A DNA stretch of 56,528 nt. Origin: a virus. Position numbers and translations under genes: made by a program. Shown in pieces: positions 14,540-22,083 of this stretch (position 1 is its first letter; every line of letters begins with the position of its first letter). The stretch spans positions 1-56,528 of the IMG/VR virus record IMGVR_UViG_3300046011_010468. One strand, written 5' to 3'. The notes beneath the pieces were generated by a model that ran no database searches, was not told where the DNA came from, and was given only the letters and a program-made list of their open reading frames with translations.

Positions 14540-14992
14540 ATGTGGCCCTTCACCTCCAAGCCCAAACCAACCCGCCGCCGTCTGAACGGTGCCACGGTGC
14601 ATTCGCTGGTGGCGCGGGCGCTGGAGGGCAAGACGCTGCCGAACTTTCGTCTGTTCATGCAGAAAAGCCTGCTGGCCTGCCCACCGAAGGTGATGCTGCG
14701 CAAGGCGGCGGATCAAGCCCTCAAACCCTGGCGAGCGAACGTGTGGGAGTGCGAAGACCAAGCCCGTGCGCTGGTGCATCAATGCCAACTCATCGCCGCC
14801 AGTGAAGGCTGCTCTTGGGCCGTGGGCACGCTCCGCGCCAGTGCGCCGGAGGGCAGCACGGGCACGCTGCACGTTTTCGTGTGGGCCATTCTCGACCTAC
14901 CGGAAGGGCTGCAATTCACACTTTTCGACCCGACCGCTGACGATTGGGCCGATGTGCCGGACCTGACCGGCGTGGACTATGCCATCACCTGA
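14540..14992 (+). CDS. Possible transglutaminase-like cysteine peptidase
   Basis: From ATG 14540 the gene encodes 150 residues. The spacing of WECEDQARALVHQCQ (Cys71, Asp73), TLHVFVWAIL (His111) and FTLFDPTADDW (Asp130) matches the Cys-His-Asp order of bacterial transglutaminase-like cysteine peptidases. In that fold Cys starts a helix and His and Asp sit on adjacent strands. If correct, it could cleave or crosslink a peptide bond in the cell wall or a virion protein. It follows two small membrane proteins, so a lysis or wall-penetration role is attractive. The assignment is by motif only and no database was searched. Confidence 0.45.
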   Translation: MWPFTSKPKPTRRRLNGATVHSLVARALEGKTLPNFRLFMQKSLLACPPKVMLRKAADQALKPWRANVWECEDQARALVHQCQLIAASEGCSWAVGTLRASAPEGSTGTLHVFVWAILDLPEGLQFTLFDPTADDWADVPDLTGVDYAIT

Positions 14993-15056
14993 CAAAGCTG
15001 ATTGACACTCCCCTGCCCTCCCACCCTTTTTTTCAAAGCACCCCAACACCACCCCT

Positions 15057-15848
15057 ATGAAACTGACCTCCCTCCTCCTCGCCACGGCTCTGCTGTGGCT
15101 TTCCCATGTGCCTGCCTCCGGGCAGAGCGTCTCCAACATCACCCAGACGCGCCAGGGTATCTCCTATGCAGCCTCGTCCAAGACGGTCACGGCGGCCTAC
15201 ACGGCCACCCGTGAAGATCACACGATTCTGGCAAACGCCGCCTCGGCGGCTTTCACGGTTTCACTGCCGCCGGTGAGCACGAAGGCTTACCCTTACCTGG
15301 TGATCAAGAAGATCGACAGCACCGTCAATGCCGTCACGGTCGATGCCTACGGCAGCCAGACGGTTGATGGGCAAACGAGCCTGACGCTGGCGGTGCAGTA
15401 TGCGGGCGTTGTCCTGCATGCGGACGGCACCGAGTGGCGAGTGATCGCCACTATGCCGGTGATCGAACTCACGGAGAACACCACGGCCACCAATGCCATC
15501 ACAGCGGCGGAAAGTGGCAAAACCTTCCTGCTCAATTCAGCCACCGAATTTGTGAGCACGCTCCCGGCACCAGCGGCGGGTCTGCGCTACACTTTCATCG
15601 TGGCGGCGGCTCCTTCGGGGGCCAGCTACACTGTCGTCACCACCAGCTCGGCCAATGTCATCAAAGGCATGCAGGTGTGCGCGGCGGATGCCGCCGGCGA
15701 TACCGGCACGGCGGATGACACCATCACCTTTGCCGATGGGCAGGCGGTGGCTGGGGACATGGTCACGGTCTGGTCCGATGGCACGTCCTGGTTTGCTGTG
15801 GCGCATTCCCGTGTGGCCGCCGGCATCACCTTCACGCAGGCCAGCTAA
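15057..15848 (+). CDS. Secreted-type beta-repeat protein
   Basis: The 263-residue product begins with a convincing signal peptide (MKLTSLLLATALLWLS, then HVPASGQS), with cleavage likely after ASG. The mature part has at least two related beta units with matching phrases: TILANAASAAFTVSLPPVS and, about 90 residues later, KTFLLNSATEFVSTLPAPA. Each is followed by Tyr/Val-rich strands (YPYLVIKKIDS; YTFIVAAAPSG). This resembles short repeats of phage fibre or base-plate proteins, but a Sec signal is unusual for a virion part. It may instead be exported by the infected cell. Confidence 0.55.
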   Translation: MKLTSLLLATALLWLSHVPASGQSVSNITQTRQGISYAASSKTVTAAYTATREDHTILANAASAAFTVSLPPVSTKAYPYLVIKKIDSTVNAVTVDAYGSQTVDGQTSLTLAVQYAGVVLHADGTEWRVIATMPVIELTENTTATNAITAAESGKTFLLNSATEFVSTLPAPAAGLRYTFIVAAAPSGASYTVVTTSSANVIKGMQVCAADAAGDTGTADDTITFADGQAVAGDMVTVWSDGTSWFAVAHSRVAAGITFTQAS

Positions 15849-15861
15849 TCTTTGCCGCCCT

Positions 15862-16350
15862 ATGCGCACGATCACGGCTGACGACCAACCGGATGCTCGT
15901 CCTCTTCGGGACGCGGGCTTCCTGTGGGGCAAGCCGTGGTATCGGGTGCAGTCGGAGTGGGAGCTGGAATACAATGGTATTTTAATCCTGGCGCGGAAGA
16001 ACTACGGCTTCGACGCGGCCAGCGTGCCCCGGCTCTGCTGGGGACTCATGGGCTACACGCCGGACGGTCTCCACCGGGCGGCGGCGCTCGCCCATGACAT
16101 CGGCTGCGAGCGAGAAGGCATGCTCATCGCTGGGGAGGCCATCGGGCGGCCGGAGTATGAGGCGGTTCTGCTGGGGGATACCAGTGTGCGCATCACGCAG
16201 AGCCATTTTGCCGGTCAGATGGAGTCTGTTGAGGTGCATCAGATGTTCCGGGACATTCTCGACGCCACGGAGGGGAGCCGTCCGCGCAAAAATAAACTTT
16301 TCCATGGCGCGGTTCGCACCTTCGGGCCGCGCTGGAACACGCTGCAATGA
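15862..16350 (+). CDS. DUF1353-like phage protein
   Basis: From ATG 15862 this 162-residue protein contains NYGFDAASVPRLCWG followed by LHRAAALAHDIGC. This fits the DUF1353 pattern, in which GF-D-ASVPR precedes a conserved HD helix. DUF1353 proteins are frequent in phage late regions; their biochemical role is not established. The HD pair could bind a metal. The stop overlaps the start of the next gene by 4 bp, so it is coupled to the fibre protein. The longer open frame upstream is out of phase with the preceding gene and was not used. Confidence 0.65.
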   Translation: MRTITADDQPDARPLRDAGFLWGKPWYRVQSEWELEYNGILILARKNYGFDAASVPRLCWGLMGYTPDGLHRAAALAHDIGCEREGMLIAGEAIGRPEYEAVLLGDTSVRITQSHFAGQMESVEVHQMFRDILDATEGSRPRKNKLFHGAVRTFGPRWNTLQ

Positions 16351-18167
16351 GTAAAAACTTCGATTGGGTGGATCTGCCAAACCCGACTTTGCGCGGGTTC
16401 GCGATTGTGGCGAAAGAATCCGACCGGGATGTGGACATCCCGGACTTTCTCGCGACGCCCACGACGTTTGCGGACTGCCCGGCCTGGATCACTCATGGCT
16501 GCGGCGTCATCAGTCCGCTGGACGAGTATTTGCTCATTCAAGCCCAAAAAGCCGGGGAATTGCAGCGGCGGTTTATTTTTGCGCCGCCTCTCACCAATGA
16601 GCAGGCGCAGACTCCGTACCGAACTTATCGCGAACTGGAGCCGAGCATGTTCTGGCCGAAGGTATTGCTTCGGATTGAAACGTACAACCGCTTGTCGGAT
16701 GGTACACAAGTTGCACGGCCACGCTACAAAGAGGCGTATCAGGGGCCGACACTCATGCTGATCGAGGAGTTTTATTCGCCAACGCCGTTCACCATTCCCT
16801 CCTACGAGCCGATGATTGACCGTGGCCTCAACGATGAAATTGGGGTTAGTGTTGCAAGTGGCTTTCAGCTCTACTGGCATTCAGTCGGCAACCTGAATTT
16901 GGATGCCTGTCTTCATGGAGCGATAAATCTCGTGGTGCCTTTGGACCCGCCAATTAGTATCTATAATGGAGGCATCGAATTTGTTTACAGCTTCGCCTAC
17001 CTGTCAGACGACGCGACCAATTACACGGACTGGCCCGAAGAATTGGTCGTAGATGACCGGCAGCGCGAAGTCCTGGGCGGGTGGAGTCGTCGCCGTGTGA
17101 CGGCGCTGCGTCCGATCATCACCCGCGTGACGGCACCCACAAGTGGCTCACTGTCCTACACACTGGCAACCCTGGGGGGCACCGTGGCGACTGACACCAA
17201 TGGCAGCATCGCGGCTCGTGGCGTGGTTTTTGCGCGGACAGCGCAGGACGATAACCCAGAAGTGGGCAACACGTTGGCGTCAGTGGCCGTCGCCATAACT
17301 GTCACTGTCAACCCATTGCAGCAGTTTGCGGGAACCGTCACAGGGTTCAACTTGGTGGTAAGCAGCACCACGGGCATGTTTGCCGGGCAGACTGTCACCA
17401 GCCCTGGTTACACCGGCACTGTTTCGTCTGTCACGAACGGCACCACTGTGGTACTCACTGGTTCGCCTATCGCTGGCGTGGGCACATTCACCTTTGGCAC
17501 GACGGGCGCTGTGTTTGTCACGGGTGTCACCAACACCACTGGCTCGGCCACACTTGCCCTTGCGACTGCTCAGCCAGGGCTGTTCGTTGGACAGCCAATA
17601 GCTGAGGTGGGCATTCCCCGTGGCACCACGATCACCGCCATTTCCGCCGACGGTTTGACGGTCACAATGTCAGCCGTGTCAGAATCGGCGGTTACTGCGT
17701 TCACCGCAGGCACCACGGGCACCACAGGTATGTTTACCGTCGCGGTTACAGGCTTGAGGCCAAGCACAGCGTACAGCTTCAAGCCTTGGGCGCTGACAAG
17801 TCAAGGTGTGCGGGCCTATGGGCTATTGAGCACTTTTACGACAACCGCGTTGGTCACAGCTCCGACGAGCACTGACCTGACCAGCAGCGGAGCTACGCTT
17901 GGCGGCTTCCTAGCTTCTGGCAGCGGTCTCACAGTGACTGAACGAGGCGTGTCCTATGCACTGACCGCCAACAACGCTGACCCCGAAGTCGGTGGCTTGC
18001 ATGTCACCACGCCGTCTGCCATCACAGGCGGCACCACCGGTGCGTTTAGCCAGGCGGTCACAGGCCTGACATCTATCAGTGCTTACAGCTTCAAGCCGTG
18101 GGCGCTCACCACCGAGCATGGGCGGATTTACGGTCCGGTTGGAACCTTCACCACCGCTGCCCCATGA
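16347..18167 (+). CDS. Putative tail fibre protein with Fn3-like repeats
   Basis: This 606-residue protein has an N-terminal globular part (about 1-250) with aromatic-rich sequence and no recognised motif. The C-terminal half is made of Thr/Gly/Val-rich beta domains. The repeated phrases GLRPSTAYSFKPWALTSQG and GLTSISAYSFKPWALTTEHG, each preceded by RGVVFARTA or RGVSYALTA, show at least two fibronectin-III-like modules. Between them is a divergent insert with GTVTGFNLVVSSTTGMFAGQ. The layout suits a host-binding tail fibre. It overlaps the preceding gene by 4 bp and the following gene by 4 bp. Confidence 0.6.
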   Translation: MSKNFDWVDLPNPTLRGFAIVAKESDRDVDIPDFLATPTTFADCPAWITHGCGVISPLDEYLLIQAQKAGELQRRFIFAPPLTNEQAQTPYRTYRELEPSMFWPKVLLRIETYNRLSDGTQVARPRYKEAYQGPTLMLIEEFYSPTPFTIPSYEPMIDRGLNDEIGVSVASGFQLYWHSVGNLNLDACLHGAINLVVPLDPPISIYNGGIEFVYSFAYLSDDATNYTDWPEELVVDDRQREVLGGWSRRRVTALRPIITRVTAPTSGSLSYTLATLGGTVATDTNGSIAARGVVFARTAQDDNPEVGNTLASVAVAITVTVNPLQQFAGTVTGFNLVVSSTTGMFAGQTVTSPGYTGTVSSVTNGTTVVLTGSPIAGVGTFTFGTTGAVFVTGVTNTTGSATLALATAQPGLFVGQPIAEVGIPRGTTITAISADGLTVTMSAVSESAVTAFTAGTTGTTGMFTVAVTGLRPSTAYSFKPWALTSQGVRAYGLLSTFTTTALVTAPTSTDLTSSGATLGGFLASGSGLTVTERGVSYALTANNADPEVGGLHVTTPSAITGGTTGAFSQAVTGLTSISAYSFKPWALTTEHGRIYGPVGTFTTAAP

Positions 18168-19162
18168 TGCCGGAACTACGAGCGCTTTTCAATGCGCCTC
18201 GCCGCTTGTGGGCTGGGGTAGGAACCAAAATCCGAGGCTACGCCGACAAGAAGACAATCTCTGGAGCGCAGACAACCGGAGCGCCAGCTATGTTCACGCT
18301 GAGGCGTTCAGACTCATCCGCGCCTATGCCGGACCAAGGCACGGAAGAAAACCCGGTGGAACTGCGCGCAGGGCAGGGCATGCGGCTCCATGGCTACGGC
18401 GGCATTCACACGCTGGAGCGGCTGCCAGTTCCTGTTGAAGACGAAATAGCCCTTGGTGGCCCTGCCCGGCTCGAATGGGATATTGAAACCTTTGAGGGTT
18501 ACGCGTCAGTATGCTCTCTGGGGGAGAGTTATGTGTCTCCCGGCTCATGGGTGCTGTCGTCGGAACTCGTGGTTGTCACCACGCTCGCTGGAGGTTGGAC
18601 AGATACCTTTAGTGCCAGCGGAGTGATCACCGGCTATGGTCCGGGCGAGTCACCAGACGCCTGCGCAGACCCCATCTTTGCCACCACCAAAGATGATGGT
18701 GTGGATTATGGAGATGGTGTATCTTCTTCATACTCTGAAGACACCTTGCTATTTACCGACTTGATTCCTGTGGCAATTGGAGCCGTAGCCCCATGGGCAT
18801 CAAGTAACTCTGCGCACGAGTGGACGCCTGAATTCTGGCGTGCAGTCAGCGAGGGGGTGCCACCTTGGCCGTTCAGCGTTCTCTTGGGATTTGTTGATGG
18901 GGGGGTGGACTCTTCTGGTGCCATCGCTCGCAACGTGCGTTTTCGCCTCCGCAACCGTGGCAGCGTCTCTTTGCGCGTGGACTGCGGCTTCTACGGTTCT
19001 GGCCTTTCAGGAGGGGCGGCTGACATCCCCGCCGTGCTCGACCTTGCCCCTGGGGCCAACAGCGCGTGGCAGGAGGTGCCATCCATTGACCCTGACCCCG
19101 ATAAATCCCGCTACGCGGCGATCAGCCGGGTGAGGATTGGGCGATGGAGGATGATACCTTAG
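18164..19162 (+). CDS. Hypothetical tail-region protein
   Basis: Translation probably starts at ATG 18164, which overlaps the previous stop; a second ATG follows at once. The product has 332 residues and is last in the late operon. The sequence is beta-rich with acidic clusters (YGDGVSSSYSEDTLLFTDL) and ends with a strand-rich segment (RLRNRGSVSLRVDCGFYGSG). No family is recognised; fibre accessory or tip protein is plausible. Its TAG overlaps the TAA of the convergent integrase by four bases in total, so the two genes meet with no gap. Confidence 0.6.
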   Translation: MMPELRALFNAPRRLWAGVGTKIRGYADKKTISGAQTTGAPAMFTLRRSDSSAPMPDQGTEENPVELRAGQGMRLHGYGGIHTLERLPVPVEDEIALGGPARLEWDIETFEGYASVCSLGESYVSPGSWVLSSELVVVTTLAGGWTDTFSASGVITGYGPGESPDACADPIFATTKDDGVDYGDGVSSSYSEDTLLFTDLIPVAIGAVAPWASSNSAHEWTPEFWRAVSEGVPPWPFSVLLGFVDGGVDSSGAIARNVRFRLRNRGSVSLRVDCGFYGSGLSGGAADIPAVLDLAPGANSAWQEVPSIDPDPDKSRYAAISRVRIGRWRMIP

Positions 19163-20358
19163 GCGACGGTGTCCGATATGGCGCGTTTTAGCACGGCTGC
19201 CAGCTTGGAGGCGCTGCGGTGCGTGTAACGTTCGTTCTGCCGGGCGCTGGAGTGCCCGGTGATGTCTTTGCGCACCTCATAAGGCACGTCGGCTTCATCG
19301 AGCAGGGTGTTGGTCGTGTGGCGGAAGCTGTGGAAGGTTTTATTCGTGAATCCGCGCCCTTTGGAGTTGGGGTCTTTTTCCCGGCGCTCCCGTGCGACGC
19401 CAGCGTCGCCGAGAATGTCGCTGAATTGCTCGCTGAGGCCGCCGTTTCCTCCGGTGGGTGTTCCGGCCAGGCTGGGAGCCAAAGGCACGCCAGGGCGAAG
19501 CTGGAGCGTGAGCAGGTGGCTTTCCAACGGCTCCACGATGGGGACGTGGACGAGTTTCCCGGTTTTACCCTGCGTGTTGTGCCACACGCGGGGTTCTTTT
19601 TTGGTCGGTGGGGTGAAATCCTCCGGCTTGGCATCGGCGCAGTCCTGGAAGCGCTGGCCGGTGCAGATGCCGAGGAGGCACACAGTCAGCCAGTCGGTCT
19701 GCTGCGTTTTCCGCAGGTGCGCGAGGATCTTGGCGAGATCGTCGGCATTGAACGGCTCCCGGATGTCGGCCGTGCCATACTGGCGTAGCACCAGCTCAGC
19801 CGGATTGCGTGGGCAGAATCCCTCGGCGCGAGCGCGGTCAAAGATGGCTTGGAGCGTCTTCACGGCGTTGTTGGCAGTGGCCGGCTTCCGGCCTTCGTCG
19901 ATCATGTCGAAATACCATTCCTGGAGCGTGTCGCCGTCCATGAGGTTCAGCGGACGGGTTTTGTCGTCCCCCAGCCAGCGGGTGAGCAGCCGCACATGGC
20001 CGGCGTAGGATTCCAGTGAGCGGGGCGCGATGCGCGACTTTTGCAACGCCAGCCATTCCTGGGAGTATTCATCCCAATTCCGGGTTTCCAGCACGGGCCG
20101 GTGTCCGGCGATTTTGAGGATGTCGTTCACTACCTCCAACACGTCTTCCCGCGTGAGGCGCACGGTGCTGCGGTCTGGCGCGACTCGAAACGCCGCGTTC
20201 TGGAATTCATCGGCGACCTTCTGCGCCGTTTTCGCCTCGCTGCACTTCGTTGATTTCATGACCCTGCGCCAGCGGCCTTGGCTGGCGTCGTAAACCCAGA
20301 ATTGAGCCTGCCAGAACTGGCTGTTGGGGTGGTGGCGAATGGAGGCGGTGTAGCTCAT
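19159..20358 (-). CDS. int: Tyrosine integrase
   Basis: This 399-residue site-specific recombinase has a complete catalytic set. Arg236 is in ICTGQRFQD, His343 and Arg346 in FHSFRHTTN, His369 in DITGHSS, and the nucleophile Tyr378 in NERYTH. Residues 90-190 form a SAM-like core-binding domain (EEWLALQKSRIAPRSLESYA-like helices). The N-terminal 60 residues are basic and could be the arm-binding domain, consistent with the 18-bp arm-type repeats found just upstream. It is transcribed away from the putative attP and converges on the late operon. It is intact, unlike the recombinase remnant at 5.2-5.46 kb. Confidence 0.92.
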   Translation of the reverse strand: MSYTASIRHHPNSQFWQAQFWVYDASQGRWRRVMKSTKCSEAKTAQKVADEFQNAAFRVAPDRSTVRLTREDVLEVVNDILKIAGHRPVLETRNWDEYSQEWLALQKSRIAPRSLESYAGHVRLLTRWLGDDKTRPLNLMDGDTLQEWYFDMIDEGRKPATANNAVKTLQAIFDRARAEGFCPRNPAELVLRQYGTADIREPFNADDLAKILAHLRKTQQTDWLTVCLLGICTGQRFQDCADAKPEDFTPPTKKEPRVWHNTQGKTGKLVHVPIVEPLESHLLTLQLRPGVPLAPSLAGTPTGGNGGLSEQFSDILGDAGVARERREKDPNSKGRGFTNKTFHSFRHTTNTLLDEADVPYEVRKDITGHSSARQNERYTHRSASKLAAVLKRAISDTVA

Positions 20359-20382
20359 CGGGCGGGGGCGGGATGGACGATG

Positions 20383-20400
20383 TTCAACGCAAACTTCAAC
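20383..20400 (+). repeat. 18-bp repeat, left copy (possible integrase arm site)
   Basis: TTCAACGCAAACTTCAAC is internally repeated (TTCAAC twice) and recurs at 20628-20645 with one change. The two copies flank the tRNA-like core in the integrase upstream region. Confidence 0.6.
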
Positions 20401-20514
20401 GGTGGTTCCGCTGTTTCTTCAACAGAAAGCAAACAAGCGAATCGCGCAACTTAAAAAGCAAAACGGGCACTTTCCCTGCGTAGAGAGTGTTTTGTGGAGG
20501 TGTTGGTGATGGTC

Positions 20515-20561
20515 TTTAAAGAGGTTCTATCGTGTCGGCGGTTCGATCCCGTCCCGGGCCA
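20515..20561 (+). other. attP: tRNA 3' fragment, putative attP core
   Basis: The sequence folds as the end of a tRNA. GGCGG (20537-20541) pairs with CCGTC (20549-20553) around the canonical T-loop TTCGATC, followed by a 7-base acceptor strand CCGGGCC and discriminator A at 20561. The expected 5' acceptor GGCCCGG is absent upstream, so this is not a complete gene. If TTTAAAG at 20515-20521 is read as an anticodon loop the anticodon would be UAA (Leu), but the isotype is uncertain. Phages that integrate in tRNA genes carry such a 3' copy to restore the gene after integration. Confidence 0.7.
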
Positions 20562-20564
20562 CCT

Positions 20565-20586
20565 CAAGGCTGGAAGCCTTGATTTT
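20565..20586 (+). terminator. Hairpin after the tRNA fragment
   Basis: CAAGGCT-GGA-AGCCTTG forms a 7-bp stem followed by ATTTTCC. It may be the original tRNA terminator carried within the attachment segment. Confidence 0.5.
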
Positions 20587-20594
20587 CCTTGAAT

Positions 20595-20617
20595 GCAGCG
20601 CCCTCGCTGCTTTTTTT
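20595..20617 (+). terminator. Rho-independent terminator
   Basis: GCAGCG-CCCT-CGCTGC forms a 6-bp stem with a 4-base loop followed directly by seven T residues. It insulates the attachment region from the next plus-strand gene. Confidence 0.75.
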
Positions 20618-20627
20618 GTGGGTGGCA

Positions 20628-20645
20628 TTCAACGCAAAGTTCAAC
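20628..20645 (+). repeat. 18-bp repeat, right copy (possible integrase arm site)
   Basis: TTCAACGCAAAGTTCAAC differs from the left copy at one base. Together the copies bracket the tRNA 3' fragment and both hairpins. Confidence 0.6.
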
Positions 20646-20693
20646 AGTTTAAGCTCATGTTGCGCGTTTCGCTCAAATGGCTAATTTGCTCCC

Positions 20694-20951
20694 GTGCCAA
20701 TTGCTGACCCAGATGCCCGACGAGATTACATGCGCGAGTACCATGCTGAGTATCGGCTGGGCCTGCGGCGGACGGAGGCTCTGGCGGTCGTCGATGCGCG
20801 GATGGATGAGCGGCGGGCGGAGCGTGAGGCTTATCTGCGGGACTGGGCTGCGGTGAATCGAGCACGGCGGGCGGCGGCGCGGCGAGAGCAGCGGCGGGCG
20901 GCACGGCACGCGGCCTTGGCTGGGGCGCTGGGCAAAGTGAACTTTTCATGA
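20694..20951 (+). CDS. Small Arg-rich helical protein
   Basis: The 85-residue frame starts at GTG 20694; ATG 20730 is an in-frame alternative. It begins MPIADPDARRDYMREYHAEY, a pattern often seen in short phage or plasmid proteins with YMREY-type motifs. It continues as a long Arg/Ala-rich helix (NRARRAAARREQRRAARHAA). Nucleic-acid binding is likely from charge, but no specific role is known. The stop overlaps the start of the next gene by 4 bp, so the two form a short plus-strand operon right of attP. Confidence 0.55.
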   Translation: MPIADPDARRDYMREYHAEYRLGLRRTEALAVVDARMDERRAEREAYLRDWAAVNRARRAAARREQRRAARHAALAGALGKVNFS

Positions 20952-21604
20952 CTATGAGCACGACACAAATCACGACATTGGAGGTGGAGATCGAAGGAAT
21001 CTCGAAGGCAGAGCGGGAGATGCTGGCCGACATTTTGAACGACGCGAGGCTGTCGGCTGAGCGGTTGGCGAAGGCGGCGGCGAAGTGGGTGTCGCTGGCG
21101 GTGGAGTCTCGCGAGAAGATCGCGGCCCAAAGTAACCCTTCGCTGCGGGATTTTTGGGCGCGGTTGACGAAGGTGGGCGAGGGCCTGCTGCATCCGCAGC
21201 TTGTGATGATCGGAGGCCGGGCGGCGACGTGTTTGGGAAAACTGCCGCTGGAAGATCAGGAACGGTATCTGCGGGAGAGGCTGCCGGTGGTGGTGCGGCG
21301 TGGTCGCGGCTTTGATGTGCGGCTCGTGGACGTGGCGGAGATGACCGAGGACCAGCGGCGGCAGGTGTTCAAGGTGGCGGACTCGGGCGCGGTGACGGTG
21401 CGCGATGATGAGGCGCAGAAGGCCTACTTTGCGAACCGGGCGGCGCAGATGCTGGTGGAGCAGGAGCGCCAGGACGGCATGAAGAAGGTGGAGCGCGTGG
21501 GATGGCGCGTGGAGGGCGGCAAGGTGTGGGTCAAGGAGGACAAGGTGGAGAGTGGGATCACGCGGCGAGATCTGCTGACGATGCTGCGGGATCTAGGTGA
21601 GTAG
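20948..21604 (+). CDS. Hypothetical protein, helical with C-terminal basic domain
   Basis: This encodes 218 residues; ATG 20954 is a second start option. An N-terminal coiled-coil-like region (GISKAEREMLADILNDARL) leads into LVMIGGRAATCLGKLPLEDQ and then LPVVVRRGRGFDVRLVDVAE. The C-terminus has a Trp/Lys-rich stretch (RVGWRVEGGKVWVKEDKVES) before a final helix. I do not recognise the family. Its 3' end overlaps, on the other strand, the remnant of a methyltransferase gene by about 45 bp. Confidence 0.65.
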   Translation: MTMSTTQITTLEVEIEGISKAEREMLADILNDARLSAERLAKAAAKWVSLAVESREKIAAQSNPSLRDFWARLTKVGEGLLHPQLVMIGGRAATCLGKLPLEDQERYLRERLPVVVRRGRGFDVRLVDVAEMTEDQRRQVFKVADSGAVTVRDDEAQKAYFANRAAQMLVEQERQDGMKKVERVGWRVEGGKVWVKEDKVESGITRRDLLTMLRDLGE

Positions 21605-21727
21605 GTTCCTGGGCGTCGAGGTAGGCTTGGATGAAGACGGCAGCGTCTTGCGGGACGATGGCGTTGCCCGCGCCTCGAAGGAGCGCAGGGCGGATACTCC
21701 GGCGTCGTGCTCATTGTAGTAGTTCAT
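21558..21727 (-). pseudogene. Internally deleted DNA cytosine methyltransferase remnant
   Basis: At ATG 21727, in ATGA overlap with the upstream gene, the frame starts MNYYNEHD, the usual beginning of phage Dcm-like methyltransferases. A different frame then reads RPALLRGAGNAIVPQDAA followed by VFIQAYLDAQ, the conserved C-terminal motif X region (GNAIVPQ). It stops at TGA 21560-21558. All catalytic motifs between are gone and the two pieces are out of frame, so this is a deletion remnant. It was probably once the last gene of the early minus operon. It is a different enzyme type from the fragment at 4.4 kb. Confidence 0.7.
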
Positions 21728-22083
21728 GGTTTGGGGCGTTTGAGAAGAGGCAAAGAAGCGACGAGTTTGGGAGATAGGCGTGGGCGTTTGATGACTTGAA
21801 TGCCTTGGATGAAGCCGCCTTCGGCTTCCCAGGTGGACCATTTGAGAATACCAAATGTTTTCATGGCTTCAGGGTCGTGCATAAACCTGGAAAGACTGCC
21901 GGACATGAGGCGGTCATGTTGGAATTGCCGCCCAAAAACCATGCGGCACATGGCGTCAAATTTGGGGCTGCTCCCGAATTGTAGATCTTTGGGATACCAT
22001 TCAAAGACGTGCGTCTTGGGCCGCAGGTCGGGAGGGGTGAGGTGCGGGCCTCGGCAGCGGAAACGGCGGGGGTAGCGGATCAT
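21724..22083 (-). CDS. Hypothetical protein
   Basis: This 119-residue protein starts at ATG 22083, overlapping the stop of the upstream gene by 4 bp. It is basic and rich in aromatics (THVFEWYPKDLQFGSSPKFD, then MCRMVFGRQFQHDRLM), and ends Lys/Pro-rich (LLKRPKP). No family is recognised. Coupling on both sides places it near the end of the long minus-strand early operon. Confidence 0.6.
   Translation of the reverse strand: MIRYPRRFRCRGPHLTPPDLRPKTHVFEWYPKDLQFGSSPKFDAMCRMVFGRQFQHDRLMSGSLSRFMHDPEAMKTFGILKWSTWEAEGGFIQGIQVIKRPRLSPKLVASLPLLKRPKP

Noticed and set aside
20440-20562. A complete tRNA gene
   Set aside because: Only the T-arm and 3' acceptor strand are present; no 5' acceptor GGCCCGG or D-arm is found upstream.
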